NCBI GenBank assembly: GCA_963662175.1
Contig: OY759218.1
Span: forward strand, 7,680,001-7,744,000
Reading direction: 5' to 3'
DNA from: Aradus depressus
Lineage: Eukaryota; Arthropoda; Insecta; Hemiptera; Aradidae
DNA: 64,000 nt
Below are positions 22,711 through 33,450 of this stretch, piece by piece (positions within the stretch are counted from its first letter, which is position 1; each line of letters begins with the position of its first letter). The notes beneath the pieces were generated by a model. It searched no databases, was not told where the DNA came from, and saw only the letters and a list, made by a program, of their open reading frames with translations. The translations under genes were made by a program, and so were the position numbers.

Positions 22711-23828
22711 ACATATCGTTCATAATATTAGTCACTGAACAGACAAATACTGAATACTGAGTTATGCATTTTCCGTCTTTGTATCTAGCCAATATGGAAA
22801 AAAGAAAATGTGAATACGTAGTATGACTATTCGTTTCATTAACCAGAATTTAATCACCCAAATGGGGCGAGGAACTTAAAAAAATTCGCGATTTCGCACT
22901 ACACTTTCAACATGGAAGTCGACTCAATGAATATGTTCTGTAAAAGGAAGATTCTGATTGACAGGAGAAATGTTAACATAAAGAACATATAAATTATAGA
23001 TACTGATGGTGGGAGTCAGGGCCGGGCGAAGCGGGCAAAAGTCCGGGGTGCCGATAATGTATAAAATAAATAGATAATTTGTAAAAGTGAGAAGTGGTAT
23101 TGACATAAAATCATTTCATAAAATAGTGGATTTTTTCATTCATATCATGCTACTAAAAATTTTTATTTTACTCTCCTCTTGTTTAAAAGAGTTAAATGTT
23201 TGTCAACTGTCTCTAGATATAAATTTAGGAATATATCGCAATGGAATATTCGTAATTTCTCATACCATCTGACTGAACCTAAATAGCGCATTTCACAATC
23301 TGGGTTTCCACGTGATAGAGAGGCATGTTTCCCCAGGTTCGGTTCACGATGCTCATTGCCGTCAAATCGACATAAGAATAAGATGACAACCTGTGAAACA
23401 AGCTAAAGCTTACAGAAATGATTTGGTCTTAGCAGGACTTTTATACCAACCACTTTTTTACAAATCACTCTCCCTCCTCTGAAATTCATTTCAAACTGGC
23501 ATTACTGGGTATATGAAAGTAATATGTTGGCATCAGCGGTTTTATTTTTTTCATTGCACATCGTAGTTCTGAGAGTGAAGTGTCTCAATTTTCGTCCAAT
23601 ATTTAATTAGATCTAATTTAGGACATGTGTATTCATCTCAAATTTCAGGGGAACTTGAAATGTAAAATTTTGTTGAAAACTCGATCTCGGATTTTCCCAA
23701 GATTACAATATTTCTTTTTACTATAAGAAATTAAAAATGCTTGAATTTAGTCTAAATGCTAGATTCTTTTTTTTAAACATAATTTAATGTAAAAGAAAAT
23801 AGAATAAAAATAAATACACGACATTTAC

Positions 23829-23907
23829 CTGTTTGTTTCGGGATGGATATTGCAGCGGTGAAGAAGACAACCAATGACACCAGAGCCAATATTCGAAATG
23901 AACACAT
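23829..23907 (-). CDS. First exon of a small secreted-protein gene (partial)
   Basis: ATG at 23907-23905 opens 26 codons that form a textbook signal peptide: a short basic start (MCSFR), a hydrophobic core (ILALVSLVVFFTAA), then ISIPKQT. The frame meets a donor, G|GTAAATG, at 23829/23828, leaving a phase-1 intron, common after signal-peptide exons of secreted peptides, inhibitors and antimicrobial proteins. A TATAAA on the same strand lies about 225 bases upstream of the ATG. Downstream exons would lie at lower coordinates; I could not identify them with confidence, so the mature product is unknown. The alternative is a chance frame, but the signal peptide plus donor combination argues for a real exon. 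Confidence 0.5.
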
Positions 23908-24132
23908 TTTGATGGGGAGAATCAAAAAAAAATTACATGGCAAATTGGCGATAAGTGGGATATAAGTACGTAACTTGTGGAATGCGGGCTTGATGGGAGC
24001 TGATAGAGCTTACCCGAAGCGTGGCTGAAGGCACACTGAGCTTGCCGCTTCAAGTTAGCCCAAAGTGCGGAGTGGAAGCGCAAGCGCCCCAACCCCCGTA
24101 CCCCCCCTGTAAACAATACCAAATAGTGCTTC

Positions 24133-24138
24133 TTTATA
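24133..24138 (-). promoter_or_regulatory. TATA box candidate
   Basis: TATAAA on the - strand (GGCTATAAAGAAG). The sequence between it and the ATG at 23907 is the least AT-rich of this neighbourhood, as expected of a promoter and leader. Confidence 0.3.
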
Positions 24139-24206
24139 GCCAATGTCAGGGGATCACAGGTCAGGGGTCTCACTCCCACAGCTCCTTCAGGGTATCCCCC
24201 TTTCAG

Positions 24207-24402
24207 GCATAGACTCTTTTTCCACCTTATTGTACTGTATGATTCTATACGTTGGGAGATTTCGTGATACTAGCCGTCAGACCGTGATATTAGGAACACA
24301 TACTAATGGATAGACTCTTTTCCGACCTTACTACGATTCTATACGTTGGGAGACTTCGTGATACTAGCCGACAGACCGTGGTATTAGGAACACAGACTAA
24401 CA
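24207..24402. repeat. Tandem duplication of about 92 bp
   Basis: Two units, each with GATTCTATACGTTGGGAGA, TTCGTGATACTAGCCG and AGGAACACA. They are diverged by a handful of changes. They lie just upstream of the TATA box of the - strand secreted-protein candidate. Confidence 0.85.
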
Positions 24403-24479
24403 GATATATACCTTTCAGACTTTTTCTGGAGGGACGACTCTTCTTAAGTCATCGGTGAATAACCAGTAATTTACTTTCA

Positions 24480-25370
24480 CAGTATTAATTATTCAATTAC
24501 ATGAATTTCAATTACAAAATCAATAGTTAAAGAACATATGGACTACTGAATCCTCATATTAATTTTTCTATCGATAGATTAATTTCATCGGCAGTTATTA
24601 GGGTTTTTGAATCTCCTCTGACTCCCGTTCCCTTCACCCGATTTTGTGTAAAAAAAAATAGGTGTCGCCTATATTTGAATTTAAGTATAAAATTTCATGT
24701 AGATACATTCATTACATCGGCAGTTATAAAGATTTCTTGTGTTGAGCCCCCATCTTATTCCACTCTTTCCTTCGACCGATTCTGCTGAAAATTTATAGGT
24801 ATTGTCCGTATATGGTTTCGAATTTACTTATGCGATTTCGTGTCGATACATAAATAGCGGTAGTTATTCGAGTTTTTGTATTAGGCCTCTCCCAAATCCC
24901 TCTCGTCCCTTTGGCCGATTTGGCTGAAAATCAATAGATGTCGTCTTTAGGAGGACTTCTATATACACATATTAACGTTCGTGATACATCGGGATTTATC
25001 GTGTTCACAGAAATTTATTTTCGGGGACGAGGCATAACAATAACTGCCTAAGTAATATGTATAGATATGCAATTTTATATGTGGACCCAGGACCTAATAA
25101 GAAGGACCAGAGGGGGGCTCAACTCAAAAACCCAAATAACTGTCGATGTAACGAATGTATCAACACGAAATTGATTGATTTTCATCCAGATCGGAAAATT
25201 GGGAAAAATCGCGCTTGAGAAGTACATTGCCTGTGAGTTTTTTCTTTTTAGTTTTTGGAATCAGGTGGTCGGGAAACATGCAATTCTGCTTAAAACTCAA
25301 CATCGATTTTCTGACGGATTACATAACTTCCCCTATATAGTGGGAGGAAGTTAATTTGGAAGTACTGTAA
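24480..25370. repeat. Dispersed repeat family D, long copy
   Basis: Five or so subunits followed by the family's terminus (GGGAAACATGCAATTCTGCT, then CTAACTTCCCC-like text near 25320-25345). Non-coding. Confidence 0.6.
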
Positions 25371-26030
25371 CCGTGCAAAAAACCGAGATCGAGTTTTCAA
25401 CGGAATTTCACGTTTCAAGATCCCCTGACCATTTTCACAATGTCAGTCTGTGCGTTTATGTGATTGGAACTCTGTGAGCACTCTAACTCAATGAACATAA
25501 AATTTGAAATGAATGTGCATATGCGGTAATTCTGATTGGATTAAATTTCGCCAAAATCGGACGAAAATTGAGGCCACTTTACTTCGGAACCCAATTATAT
25601 TTAACAAAACACTGCTTATAATTATAACCTAATCAAAAATCTTTTCAAACACTGAAAGGCACATTTTATTTAAAATACAATTTTCCGGAGGTCTCACGGT
25701 TTGCGAGATACATGCCGAAACCCGTCCTGAAATGTCCTTTGAATCACATATTTTTAGACGTTTGCTTGATTCACGCAAAAACAGTCAGTCCTATCGAAAA
25801 ATTAACACTCATAAAAAATTTTCCTTATTAAATTTCCAACTAATAAAATGCCTTCAGATTTCAGATAGTACCAATAAGTACAATGTTATAGAGCATGTAA
25901 AATAGGTTTCCATAGGAAATGGCTTACAATTAGTAATATTTTTAAAATATATTTTTATTGTTGGTAGTTTTTTATTAAAGGATAAAAAATAAAATGTATT
26001 TGATAAGGCCATAATAGAACTTTCCTATAC
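25370..26030. repeat. Two dispersed repeats in series
   Basis: 25380-25600 matches 7620-7880, and 25640-25890 matches 3250-3430 and the flanks of the inverted-repeat element at 29.8 and 33.0 kb (GTTTGCGAGATACA, then GCCGAAA). Non-coding. Confidence 0.55.
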
Positions 26031-26690
26031 CAAGCATTTCTTTGCAGATCACTCAGAACGCAGAAGTGTACGCTGCTAAGTGTGTAATTATAGACAATGG
26101 AATTTGAGAGTCTATTAAAAGAGTTTATAGCACATTTGTTTAAATGTAATATTATCCTATTTCTAATTATTGAGAGAAACTAACCAGACTTAAGACAATC
26201 ATTATAGTCAGGGCCGGCTCTAGGAGGGAGCAGGGTAGGTAGCTGTCGAGGGCGGCAAATTATGAAGGCCGTGAAAACGGCAGATTATTTGTACATTTGC
26301 AAAAATGTAATTATTTTATTTTTTTAAATAATTATATTTCAAAAAACGTTACAATTACAACTGACATAATGCTTCCGGTTGACTCTAATCACCCTTGGGC
26401 ACAAAACATCTCAGGTTTCAGATGGCGTTGATGGCAGGTTATTCAGAACACCTCTCAGTAACAATAATTTCTGTTGTGTTCTTATACAATGTATGTAGAC
26501 ACTATGCGGTATGTAAGAAACAAACTCAAGTAACTCAGTAATTGTATATGTATTTCATAACCTAACAAAAATAATGTAATTGTATCATATGATTTATATC
26601 TGTATCACACTATAGTCTCCCCCTCGAAATTATGTTCCTATGGTCATACACTTGGTCCCCGTGTCCTTTCTTCTGCCCCTTCGCCGGCAG
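26030..26690. other. No gene recognised
   Basis: AT-rich. It includes GTCAGGGCCGGCTCTAGGAG, a text of dispersed-repeat type, at 26208-26227. Nothing coding. Confidence 0.4.
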
Positions 26691-26865
26691 TAGCTTAAAT
26701 TTTTATTCATCTAGGGTAGAGGGTCTTTACATACAACCTGACATCATACCGGCTCGGGACCATCGCATTACGCCCCACCCGAAGAACGGCGTGCTTAAGT
26801 TTATTTTACATCCCGAATAAAATAAACTAAGGGCCTCGGCCGGGTTTCGAACCCACTAACTATAT
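26690..26865 (-). mobile_element. tRNA-derived SINE fragment
   Basis: Matches the central and head parts of the SINE at 40041-40387 (ATTCATCTAGGGTAGAGG, ACGGCGTGCTTAAGTTTATT, TAAGGGCCTCGGCCGGG). On the - strand it carries a perfect box B, GGTTCGAAACC. The box A end and the 3' tail are missing. Confidence 0.7.
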
Positions 26866-27204
26866 AATTTATATCTATATCACACAACAATTTCAATGAA
26901 GAATTGTTCACTGTTAAGAAAATTGGGAGTGAGAGGCAGTCTGCTTTGCCCCCAACCAGTCAACATCCAGCTAGACGCTAAGATGCGTCTGTAACTTCTT
27001 TAACCCCTTCTCTACTCTAAGGTCATTTTTATGTATAATACATATATTCATTATAATTTTTATGTATTTTCAGTGTCTATTTTACAACATTTTATCACTT
27101 TTTATTTTACATAACTTATTTATTGTTAATTATTGACTTGAACTGTAACAGTTCGTAAATTCTAGTGATTTTTAAAAATATTTTTTGGTTTATGTATTTT
27201 TAGA

Positions 27205-27300
27205 TTCACTACCTGAGGATGGTAGTTAATTGCCGAAACTAGTTGTGGTATGAATAAAATATATTCTTGTACTGATAACTCTGTATAACTTATTTATCTA
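27205..27300 (+). ncRNA. Hammerhead-like motif B
   Basis: CTGAGGA (27213-27219), then T and a 5-bp stem GGTAG/TTGCC closing a TTAA loop, GAAA (27235-27238), and the palindrome ACTAGT (27238-27243) followed by T. All core positions are intact. The spacing equals motif A. The following ATGAATAAAATATATTCTTG resembles the tail of Penelope-type terminal repeats. Confidence 0.6.
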
Positions 27301-27559
27301 CCAGGAAAGACATTTTCTTAAAAGGTGGCTTGTTTCCGATTGTAAATATGTAAATAAAATATATTTTTAGAAAATGTTTAAGGCGTCACTATTTTATAAT
27401 ACAAATAACTGTTTTTTATAATATTTAGAACAATTTTTCCCTACATAGCAATCACAAATTTATACCTTCTCTTACTGTAGAAAAAGCACCGGCTGACTTT
27501 CTTTATGATTTTTAAAACTTGTGGAAATTTTTTGGCTCTTACATCTTCGTACTCCTATA

Positions 27560-28735
27560 TATATATATTTTTTTTTTGTATTTATAACGACATTAAAGTA
27601 ATAATTATTGTCCCTCCTTGTGTATCCCCAAGCAAACATTTCTCCTCAATTATCTCACCAGTAGACCAGAATATTATTCAGAAATATTTGTGCATATTTT
27701 GAATAATTTAGAAGTTAGAAAAATTAACAATTTATTTTTATTTTTTACTGTTGTCTTGGAAATAAAAAATAATATTATTTAATTTGTTGCATGTAAGATG
27801 GATATATATATTTTAATTTTTTTTTTTTTTTTAATTTATTCATGTTCATGTCATATCTTGTTTTATTCAATTTTTCGAATTGTTTCTTTTATCCTGGTTG
27901 CTTGCACTATTTATATTAAAGAGCATGTCCATTTTTACTATTTCAATATTATTGGTATCTTTTTATTTAGTTGTTATATTGTGTACAATTCTTTATATAG
28001 ATATTTTTTCTTTTATTTTATTTTATATACTTAAATATAAGAATATTTATTTAAAAAAAAAAAAAAAAAAAAAAAAACACTCATTGCCATAGAGGTTGTA
28101 ATATTTTGTGCAATAAAAGTTTATCTATTAAAGTAATAATTGATTTAATTATTCTCTTTCTTTTTGAGTCACTTCTCTCTTTCTCTTTGCAACATATTCT
28201 CTCATTAAGAACCCTCTCTTCCTCTCTTAAAAACATTCAAAACACTCTCTCTTCTTCTATCACCCTTTAATACACCCCTCTTTTTCTCGGTTTATGACAA
28301 AGAAACTTCTCTCTTTTTCTCTCTTTAAAACAGTTCTCTCTCAATCTTCTTACTTTTTTCTCTTTTACGACTCTCTCGTAAGATATAATATAATATAATA
28401 TAATATAATATAATATAATATAATATAATATAATATAATATAATATAATATAATATAATATAATATAATATAATATAATATAATATAATATAATATAATA
28501 TAATATAATATAATATAATATAATATAATATAATATAATATAATATAATATAATATAATATAATATAATATAATATAATATAATATAATATAATATAATA
28601 TAATATAATATAATATAATATAATATAATATAATATAATATAATATAATATAATATAATATAATATAATATAATATAATATAATATAATATAATATAATA
28701 TAATTATTACTTTATTGTCGTTATAAATGCAAAAA
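27560..28735. repeat. Inverted arms around an AT-rich block
   Basis: The left arm at about 27572-27608 (TTTTTGTATTTATAACGACA, then TTAAAGTAATAATTATT) matches in reverse complement the right arm at about 28694-28735 (AATTATTACTTTATTGTCGT and so on). Between them lie AT-rich sequence, a 25-base A run (28052-28076), a CT-rich stretch (28150-28375) and the TATAA array. The left side also shares text with 9535-9605 (TATCCCCA, CAAACATTT). Confidence 0.6.
28381..28704. repeat. (TATAA)n microsatellite, about 64 copies
   Basis: About 320 bp of a perfect 5-bp repeat. It yields a spurious 167-codon - strand frame of repeating YYIIL that is not a gene. Confidence 0.98.
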
Positions 28736-28779
28736 AAAAAGGAAGGAGTTCGACAAGGGATAGATTTCAATTTTTATAA

Positions 28780-28880
28780 AAATACAAGAAAAAGAATAGG
28801 ACCTAGGTGTGAACCCTATGGAACACCTGATATTGCAGAAAATGCCAAGTAACAACTAGTTTCCAGATCACCATGAGGTA
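28780..28880 (-). mobile_element. LINE reverse transcriptase fragment
   Basis: The - strand reads SAISGVP, a stop in place of Q, then GSHLGPILFLVF: reverse transcriptase block 4 of a Jockey/CR1-type LINE. Only about 30 codons survive. Confidence 0.6.
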
Positions 28881-28899
28881 GAGAATATGGCGTTTTTTA

Positions 28900-29580
28900 T
28901 TTTATTTTTTTATTAGTTGTTCCTAAATAGGCCTAATCCACAAATACAACTAATTACGTAAAATTGATTCAGTTATATATATTTTATTTTTATTTTTTAT
29001 AATCGAGATTGAATATACTCTATAATTAATCCTGAATGCTTTATAGACGACCAAGATAAGGAAAAACTTGAAAGGCGAGTAGTCATATTAAAAAAGTAAA
29101 AAACAATGAGGAGAATTGAGTACATCGATTCAAACTACCTTGAGTTTCACGAATAATGCATGCGACCATCTTTGTGAAAAAATAACAATAATTAAGCATG
29201 AATAATCAATGAGAAATAATTGTAATATTATAAAATTGAACAGAAAGTAAAAGCTTTAATTTAAACAACACATATTTATAAATTTGATAGGATAGAATAC
29301 AATACCTTTGAAAGAAATTAATAAAACAAATTTTAGGAGAACAAAACAAAAAAAAGAAAGATATATATTATTCGTTTTAGATAAAGAATAATAGACAAGT
29401 AACCAATATAATAATATATATATGAAAATATTATAAATAAAGAGAAACTAAAATGGTGCTAATAACAACAATAATTATAATTTAAAAAATAAAAGGATAG
29501 GAAAAAGAAAAAATAATAATAACTATACTTACAGAAAATAAATGAAATTTCTAAAATGAATTTGAGAGAAGGGAGAGTGA
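28900..29580. other. AT-rich stretch without genes
   Basis: A-rich simple sequence; nothing recognised. Confidence 0.5.
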
Positions 29581-29852
29581 TATGTGATGAAGAAACATGT
29601 CCTAACTTAGTTCTGATTACATTTTGGCCCATATCGGACGAAAATTGAAGAAAAATTTATTTCAGGCAGAAGTACATTTTATCGTGTGCTTCTTAAGTTA
29701 CTGATTTAATCAAAACTATCTGCAAATAAACGTTGCAGAAAAAAATGAAATTCACATTCTATATTGAATACTTTAATTGAAGGTCGCTCAGTTTGCGAGA
29801 TACAAGCCGAAAACTGTCCTAACTAGCCCGGTCAATCTAGACATTTAAAGAT

Positions 29853-30148
29853 ACATAAATTCCCAACAAGCTGAAAGTGAGTATAATTGTTCAAAACATA
29901 ATTAAAAATAACATGTGAAAACTCCTTATCGTTCCGGTACGTGGAAAAAATTTTACTCGAGGTCAAAGGTCAAAAAAATGGGTTTTTCGCGATTTTCAGC
30001 AAAACGGTAAGTTTTATCATAAAATTACTCCAGACAAAAATTGTACATCATACAATTATCTATAAAAAATGTATTTATACTTTTTTTCCTAAGAGCCACC
30101 GCTTCTGGGATATAACGATTCAAAAAGTTGTAATCGTCATAATATGCA
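29853..30148 (+). repeat. Left terminal inverted repeat
   Basis: Pairs with 32686-32981 with about three differences in 296 bp. It includes GAAAACTCCTTATCGTTCCG and AAGAGCCACCGCTTCTGGGA. The 82-codon frame inside it is mirrored in the right arm and is not a gene. Confidence 0.95.
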
Positions 30149-30376
30149 TAAATACGCCACGTATATACATTTCTAAAGCTGCAATATAAGTTTTTTTTTT
30201 TTTTTTGTATTTATTTATTTAAAGACACAACTATGCAAAAATTCACAACCAGCGGCTGGGCTGACATGTAGGTACTATACAAAAATAATAAAAATAAAAT
30301 AAAATAATAAAAATAAATATAACATGAAAGGCTTGAGAGAGGAAAAACAGCCAGCGGTGAACCTCATGACATCACT

Positions 30377-30760
30377 TCATACCAGGAGATCTCTATGCCA
30401 AACTCTCTTTAATCTTCTTGGGGGATTGTGGGGTAAATTTGTACTTAAGATTTTGCGAATTTCCGGATTGGTGTGTAAGTAAATTTTGGTGTAGAAACGT
30501 TGGTATAAATGTTTAATGGTTGTGTCTATGGGTGTGATGTTCAAATCGCGGTGTAAAGTCTTGTTGTTAACGTATGGTGGGCATTGCGTGATCAGTCGGA
30601 GAGTTTTGGATTGAAATACCTGTATTCTTTTGATGTTCGAAGTCTTGGCTGTACCATATATTTGTAAGCCATAGGTCCAGAGAGGTCGGAGAAGATAGGT
30701 ATAACAATTTAGTTTTTGTCGAGTAGATAATTTAGAACGCCTATTCAAAATACTGTACAA
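30377..30760 (-). pseudogene. Jockey ORF2 C-terminal part
   Basis: 127 codons in a different frame from the upstream part. Segments LLRPLWTYGLQIYGTAKTSN and RIQVFQSKTLRLITQCPPYV match the corresponding region of the second Jockey copy at 41409-42401 (IIRPIWTYGLELWGTAKQSN). It represents the end of the LINE protein before the 3' UTR. Confidence 0.75.
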
Positions 30761-30881
30761 TAGTCTAAGTCACCGATCTAGTGTGAGTCGTGTCGTCCGA
30801 GTATGAGGGTTCCAAGTCAGCCTTCTATCGAGGGTTAATCCTAAATATTTTACGGAAGACGCATGAGGTAATGACTGGTTT

Positions 30882-31545
30882 TCAAGGAATACTGGGGGGA
30901 CAGTCACCACGGCGGAGAGCGAATGTTACGTGTTGACATTTTGTGGTGTTAAATTTAAATTTCCAAGATTTACTCCAAACTTCAATTTTGTTGAGGTGTT
31001 GCTGTAGTATGAGTGAAGTGGTGTGAGGATCTGTGTGAGAGGCTAGAATGGCGGTGTCATCTGCGTATGTGGCTGTTAATGTGAGAGGGTCGGTGGGTAA
31101 GTCGAAGGTGTACATGGAGTATAATAAGGGGGCTAATATTGAGCCCTGAGGCACGCCGGCCAGTATGGGATGGCAGGAGGAAATAGCTGAGCCCTGACGG
31201 ACGGCGAAATACCTATCCGTTAAGTATGACTGAAGAATAAGATAATATGTATGGGGTAGGAGGGGTTTAAGTTTATATAGAAGTCCCGCGTGCCAGACCC
31301 GATCAAAAGCCTGAGATATATCCAGGAATGCCCCGGCTGCGTAGAGTTTTCGCTCTAATGTAGACGCTGTGTAGTCGACAACTCTGTGCAGTTGGTGGGT
31401 GGTGGAGTGAGAAGAACGAAACCCAAACTGGTGATCGGGAAGATGAAGTGAAAGAATAGAAATGAGGCGTTTATAGAGAAGTTTTTCAAAGATCTTGGAA
31501 AGAAAAGAGAGAAGACTGATAGGTCGAAAGGAAGAAGGGAACCAG
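30882..31545 (-). pseudogene. Jockey reverse transcriptase, main part
   Basis: About 220 codons of reverse transcriptase with an intact catalytic YADDTAILAS and the VPQGS block, so it looked recently functional. The N-terminal endonuclease is missing through 5' truncation, and the frame is lost near 30882. The track start codon lies outside the LINE, so the true boundary is the junction with the XPG-like remnant at about 31545-31550. A 225-bp segment of the same LINE recurs at 56288-56508. Confidence 0.8.
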
Positions 31546-31549
31546 CTAA

Positions 31550-32498
31550 TAATGATGCAGATGTACTGATTATTGAAACAGTAATAGAGCAATTCGAATT
31601 GACAAATGCAACTATTGTTGTTGGTGAAGATGTAGACTTACTCGTATTACTCACTGCTCGAACTCCAACTGAAAAAACTATTTTCTTCATAAAACCAGGA
31701 AAAGCTCAACATCAATCGGAAATATATTCATCGAAAAGTTTATCTACTTTTGCAAAGTGTCAAAATCATCTACTATTTTTACATGCAATAACTGGCTGTG
31801 ATACGACATCTGCATTTTACAGGAGGGGCAAAACAACAGTTTTTAAAATGTTTGAAAAACAAGATTTAGTTCAATGTGCTGAAATTTTTAAAAACAGTAA
31901 TTCAACTCCACAAGAAGTTATCACCAACGGAATTCGCTTTCTTCTTTCTATGTACGGAGCTACTAAAAAAACTACCTGCTTAGATAAGTATCGATATGCA
32001 TGTTTCGTTAAGAACACTCGAAATAAAAAACAAGTGCAATTAGCTTCTCTTCCTCCAACCTCAGTTGCTGCTCATCAACATCTTTTTCGGGTGTATTATC
32101 AAGTGTGGCTTGGTTATCAACTAGACCCAACAGACTGGGGTTGAAAGTTGGTCGACAATACATTAGAACCAATTCAGACTTTACTCCCACCTGCGCCGGA
32201 AAAACTGCTAAACACAATTTTTTGCAACTGTAAAAAGGGATGCAGTGCTAAATGTGGTTGCAATAAAGTTGGACTGTTTTGTTCTCTGGCATGTACAAAT
32301 TGTCAAGGCCGGTCGTGTTCTAATATTGAATCACCAACAGTAGAGGATTCCTTTGATACCAACGAAGAGACATGCGATATATCACTATTGACGCAATTTA
32401 CTTACACCCAGAATGAAGAAGAAGAAGATGAAGAAGAACAAGAAAATCAAGAAGAAGATGAAGAAGAAGTATTCGAAGGTTATGAATCAGACGAATAA
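31550..32498 (+). pseudogene. XPG/FEN-like plus CXC-domain protein remnant
   Basis: The frame enters at the Jockey junction (DADVLIIE), runs to a TGA at 32142-32144, and continues in the same frame to TAA at 32496-32498, so one nonsense change (TGG to TGA is likely, in a DPTDWG-W context) splits it. The first part has VVGEDVDLLVLL, which resembles the acidic D-x-D strand of XPG-I regions, and about 60 residues later HAITGCDTTSAF, resembling the GCDY turn of FEN1-type nucleases. After the stop, nine cysteines in the order CNCKKGCSAKCGC, FCSLAC, NC, SC form a tesmin/CXC-type zinc domain, followed by an E/D-rich tail. The N-terminus is missing. Related proteins are multi-copy in insects as transposon passengers; the nuclease role is inferred. 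Confidence 0.65.
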
Positions 32499-32685
32499 AT
32501 TTCTATACTTTTTTTAAAATTTCCATAGCTTTTATCATTTCCAACCCTTGCTAACATCTGTTATTATACAATAGTTCAAACTAAACAGAATCACAACAGA
32601 CCTGTGGAATAGGCTACTGGGGAAACCACGTTAAAAAAAAAACACGCTAAGTACACTACCTCCTCATAGGTGGCGTGGAAACGTG

Positions 32686-32981
32686 TGCATATTATGACGA
32701 TTACAACTTTTTGAATCGTTATATCCCAGAAGCGGTGGCTCTTAGGAAAAAAAGTATAAATACATTTTTTATAGATAATTGTATGATGTACAATTTTCGT
32801 CTGGAGTAATTTTATGATAAAACTTACCGTTTTGCTGAAAATCGCGAAAAACCCATTTTTTTGACCTTTGACCTCGAGTAAAATTTTTTCCACGTACCGG
32901 AACGATAAGGAGTTTTCACATGTTATTTTTAATTATGTTTTGAACAATTGTACTCACTTTCAGCTTGTTCGGAATTTATGT
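32686..32981 (-). repeat. Right terminal inverted repeat
   Basis: Reverse complement of 29853-30148. The near identity of the arms suggests recent insertion or gene conversion between arms. Confidence 0.95.
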
Positions 32982-33224
32982 ACCTTCAACCTTATTTTTT
33001 GGTCTAATTTGACCGGACTATAACAGGACGTCAGATTTGAGCTAGGACCAATATGAACCAAGTTATAGTGACCAAAGAATGTGCGATTAAATTTCTATAG
33101 GAAATAGTTTAAAGTAGTGTCTAAATTGTAATGCAAGGCATGACAACGAATCTCAAAATATGTTTTATTATTGGTAGTTTGTTTATTAAAAAAGGTAAAA
33201 TATATGTGATGTGGCCACAACAGT

Positions 33225-33450
33225 ACTTTCTTATACCAACCACTTTTTTTTCAGATCACTCTCCCGTTTTCCTCTCAAATTCAATTCATACTGGCAAAAT
33301 TGGATATAAGACAGACTGAATTACGCTGTACAATGAAACAAAGAAAACCGCTGATGCCAACATATTACATTCCCCAATAAATTATGCCAGTATGAAATAA
33401 ATTTGAGAGGGGAGGGGATGCGAAAAAATGTGGTATACCGTATATATATA
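33225..33450. repeat. Small foldback repeat
   Basis: TATACCAACCACTTTTTTTT to TTCATACTGGCA (33232-33297) pairs with TGCCAGTATGAAATAAATTT to ATGTGGTATA (33385-33440). The left arm recurs at 23440-23520. Non-coding. Confidence 0.65.

Larger units (their letters stand above)
30191..31545 (-). mobile_element. Jockey-type LINE, 5'-truncated
   Basis: On the - strand a reverse transcriptase runs from the junction near 31545 and ends at a poly(A) tail, seen as 16 T at 30191-30206. It has block-order FRPISLL, HQFGFRSSHST, GAFLDISQAFDRVWH, LAGVPQGSILAPLLY and YADDTAILAS. A frame break near 30760-30880 separates the reverse transcriptase from the C-terminal part. It is nested inside the inverted-repeat element. 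No clear target duplication was seen at its ends. Confidence 0.85.
29853..32981 (+). mobile_element. DNA element with 296-bp terminal inverted repeats
   Basis: The arms at 29853-30148 and 32686-32981 are reverse complements over 296 bp with about three mismatches. Weaker inverted similarity extends outwards to about 29812 and 33031. The interior holds a + strand remnant of an XPG/FEN-like plus CXC-domain protein (31550-32498) and a - strand Jockey LINE (30191-31545) that replaces whatever lay 5' of that remnant. Long inverted repeats with an XPG-like gene recall Academ-type transposons, which are known to carry XPG/RAD2-like nuclease domains. The assignment is an inference; no transposase core was recognised and the target duplication is unclear. 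Confidence 0.7.

Noticed and set aside
28267..28770. 167-codon minus-strand open frame
   Set aside because: It is the translation of the TATAA microsatellite (repeating YYIIL); no protein.
29941..30189. 82-codon frame (+) and its mirror at 32591-32893 (-)
   Set aside because: Both are the two arms of the same terminal inverted repeat; the frame is a by-product of arm identity.
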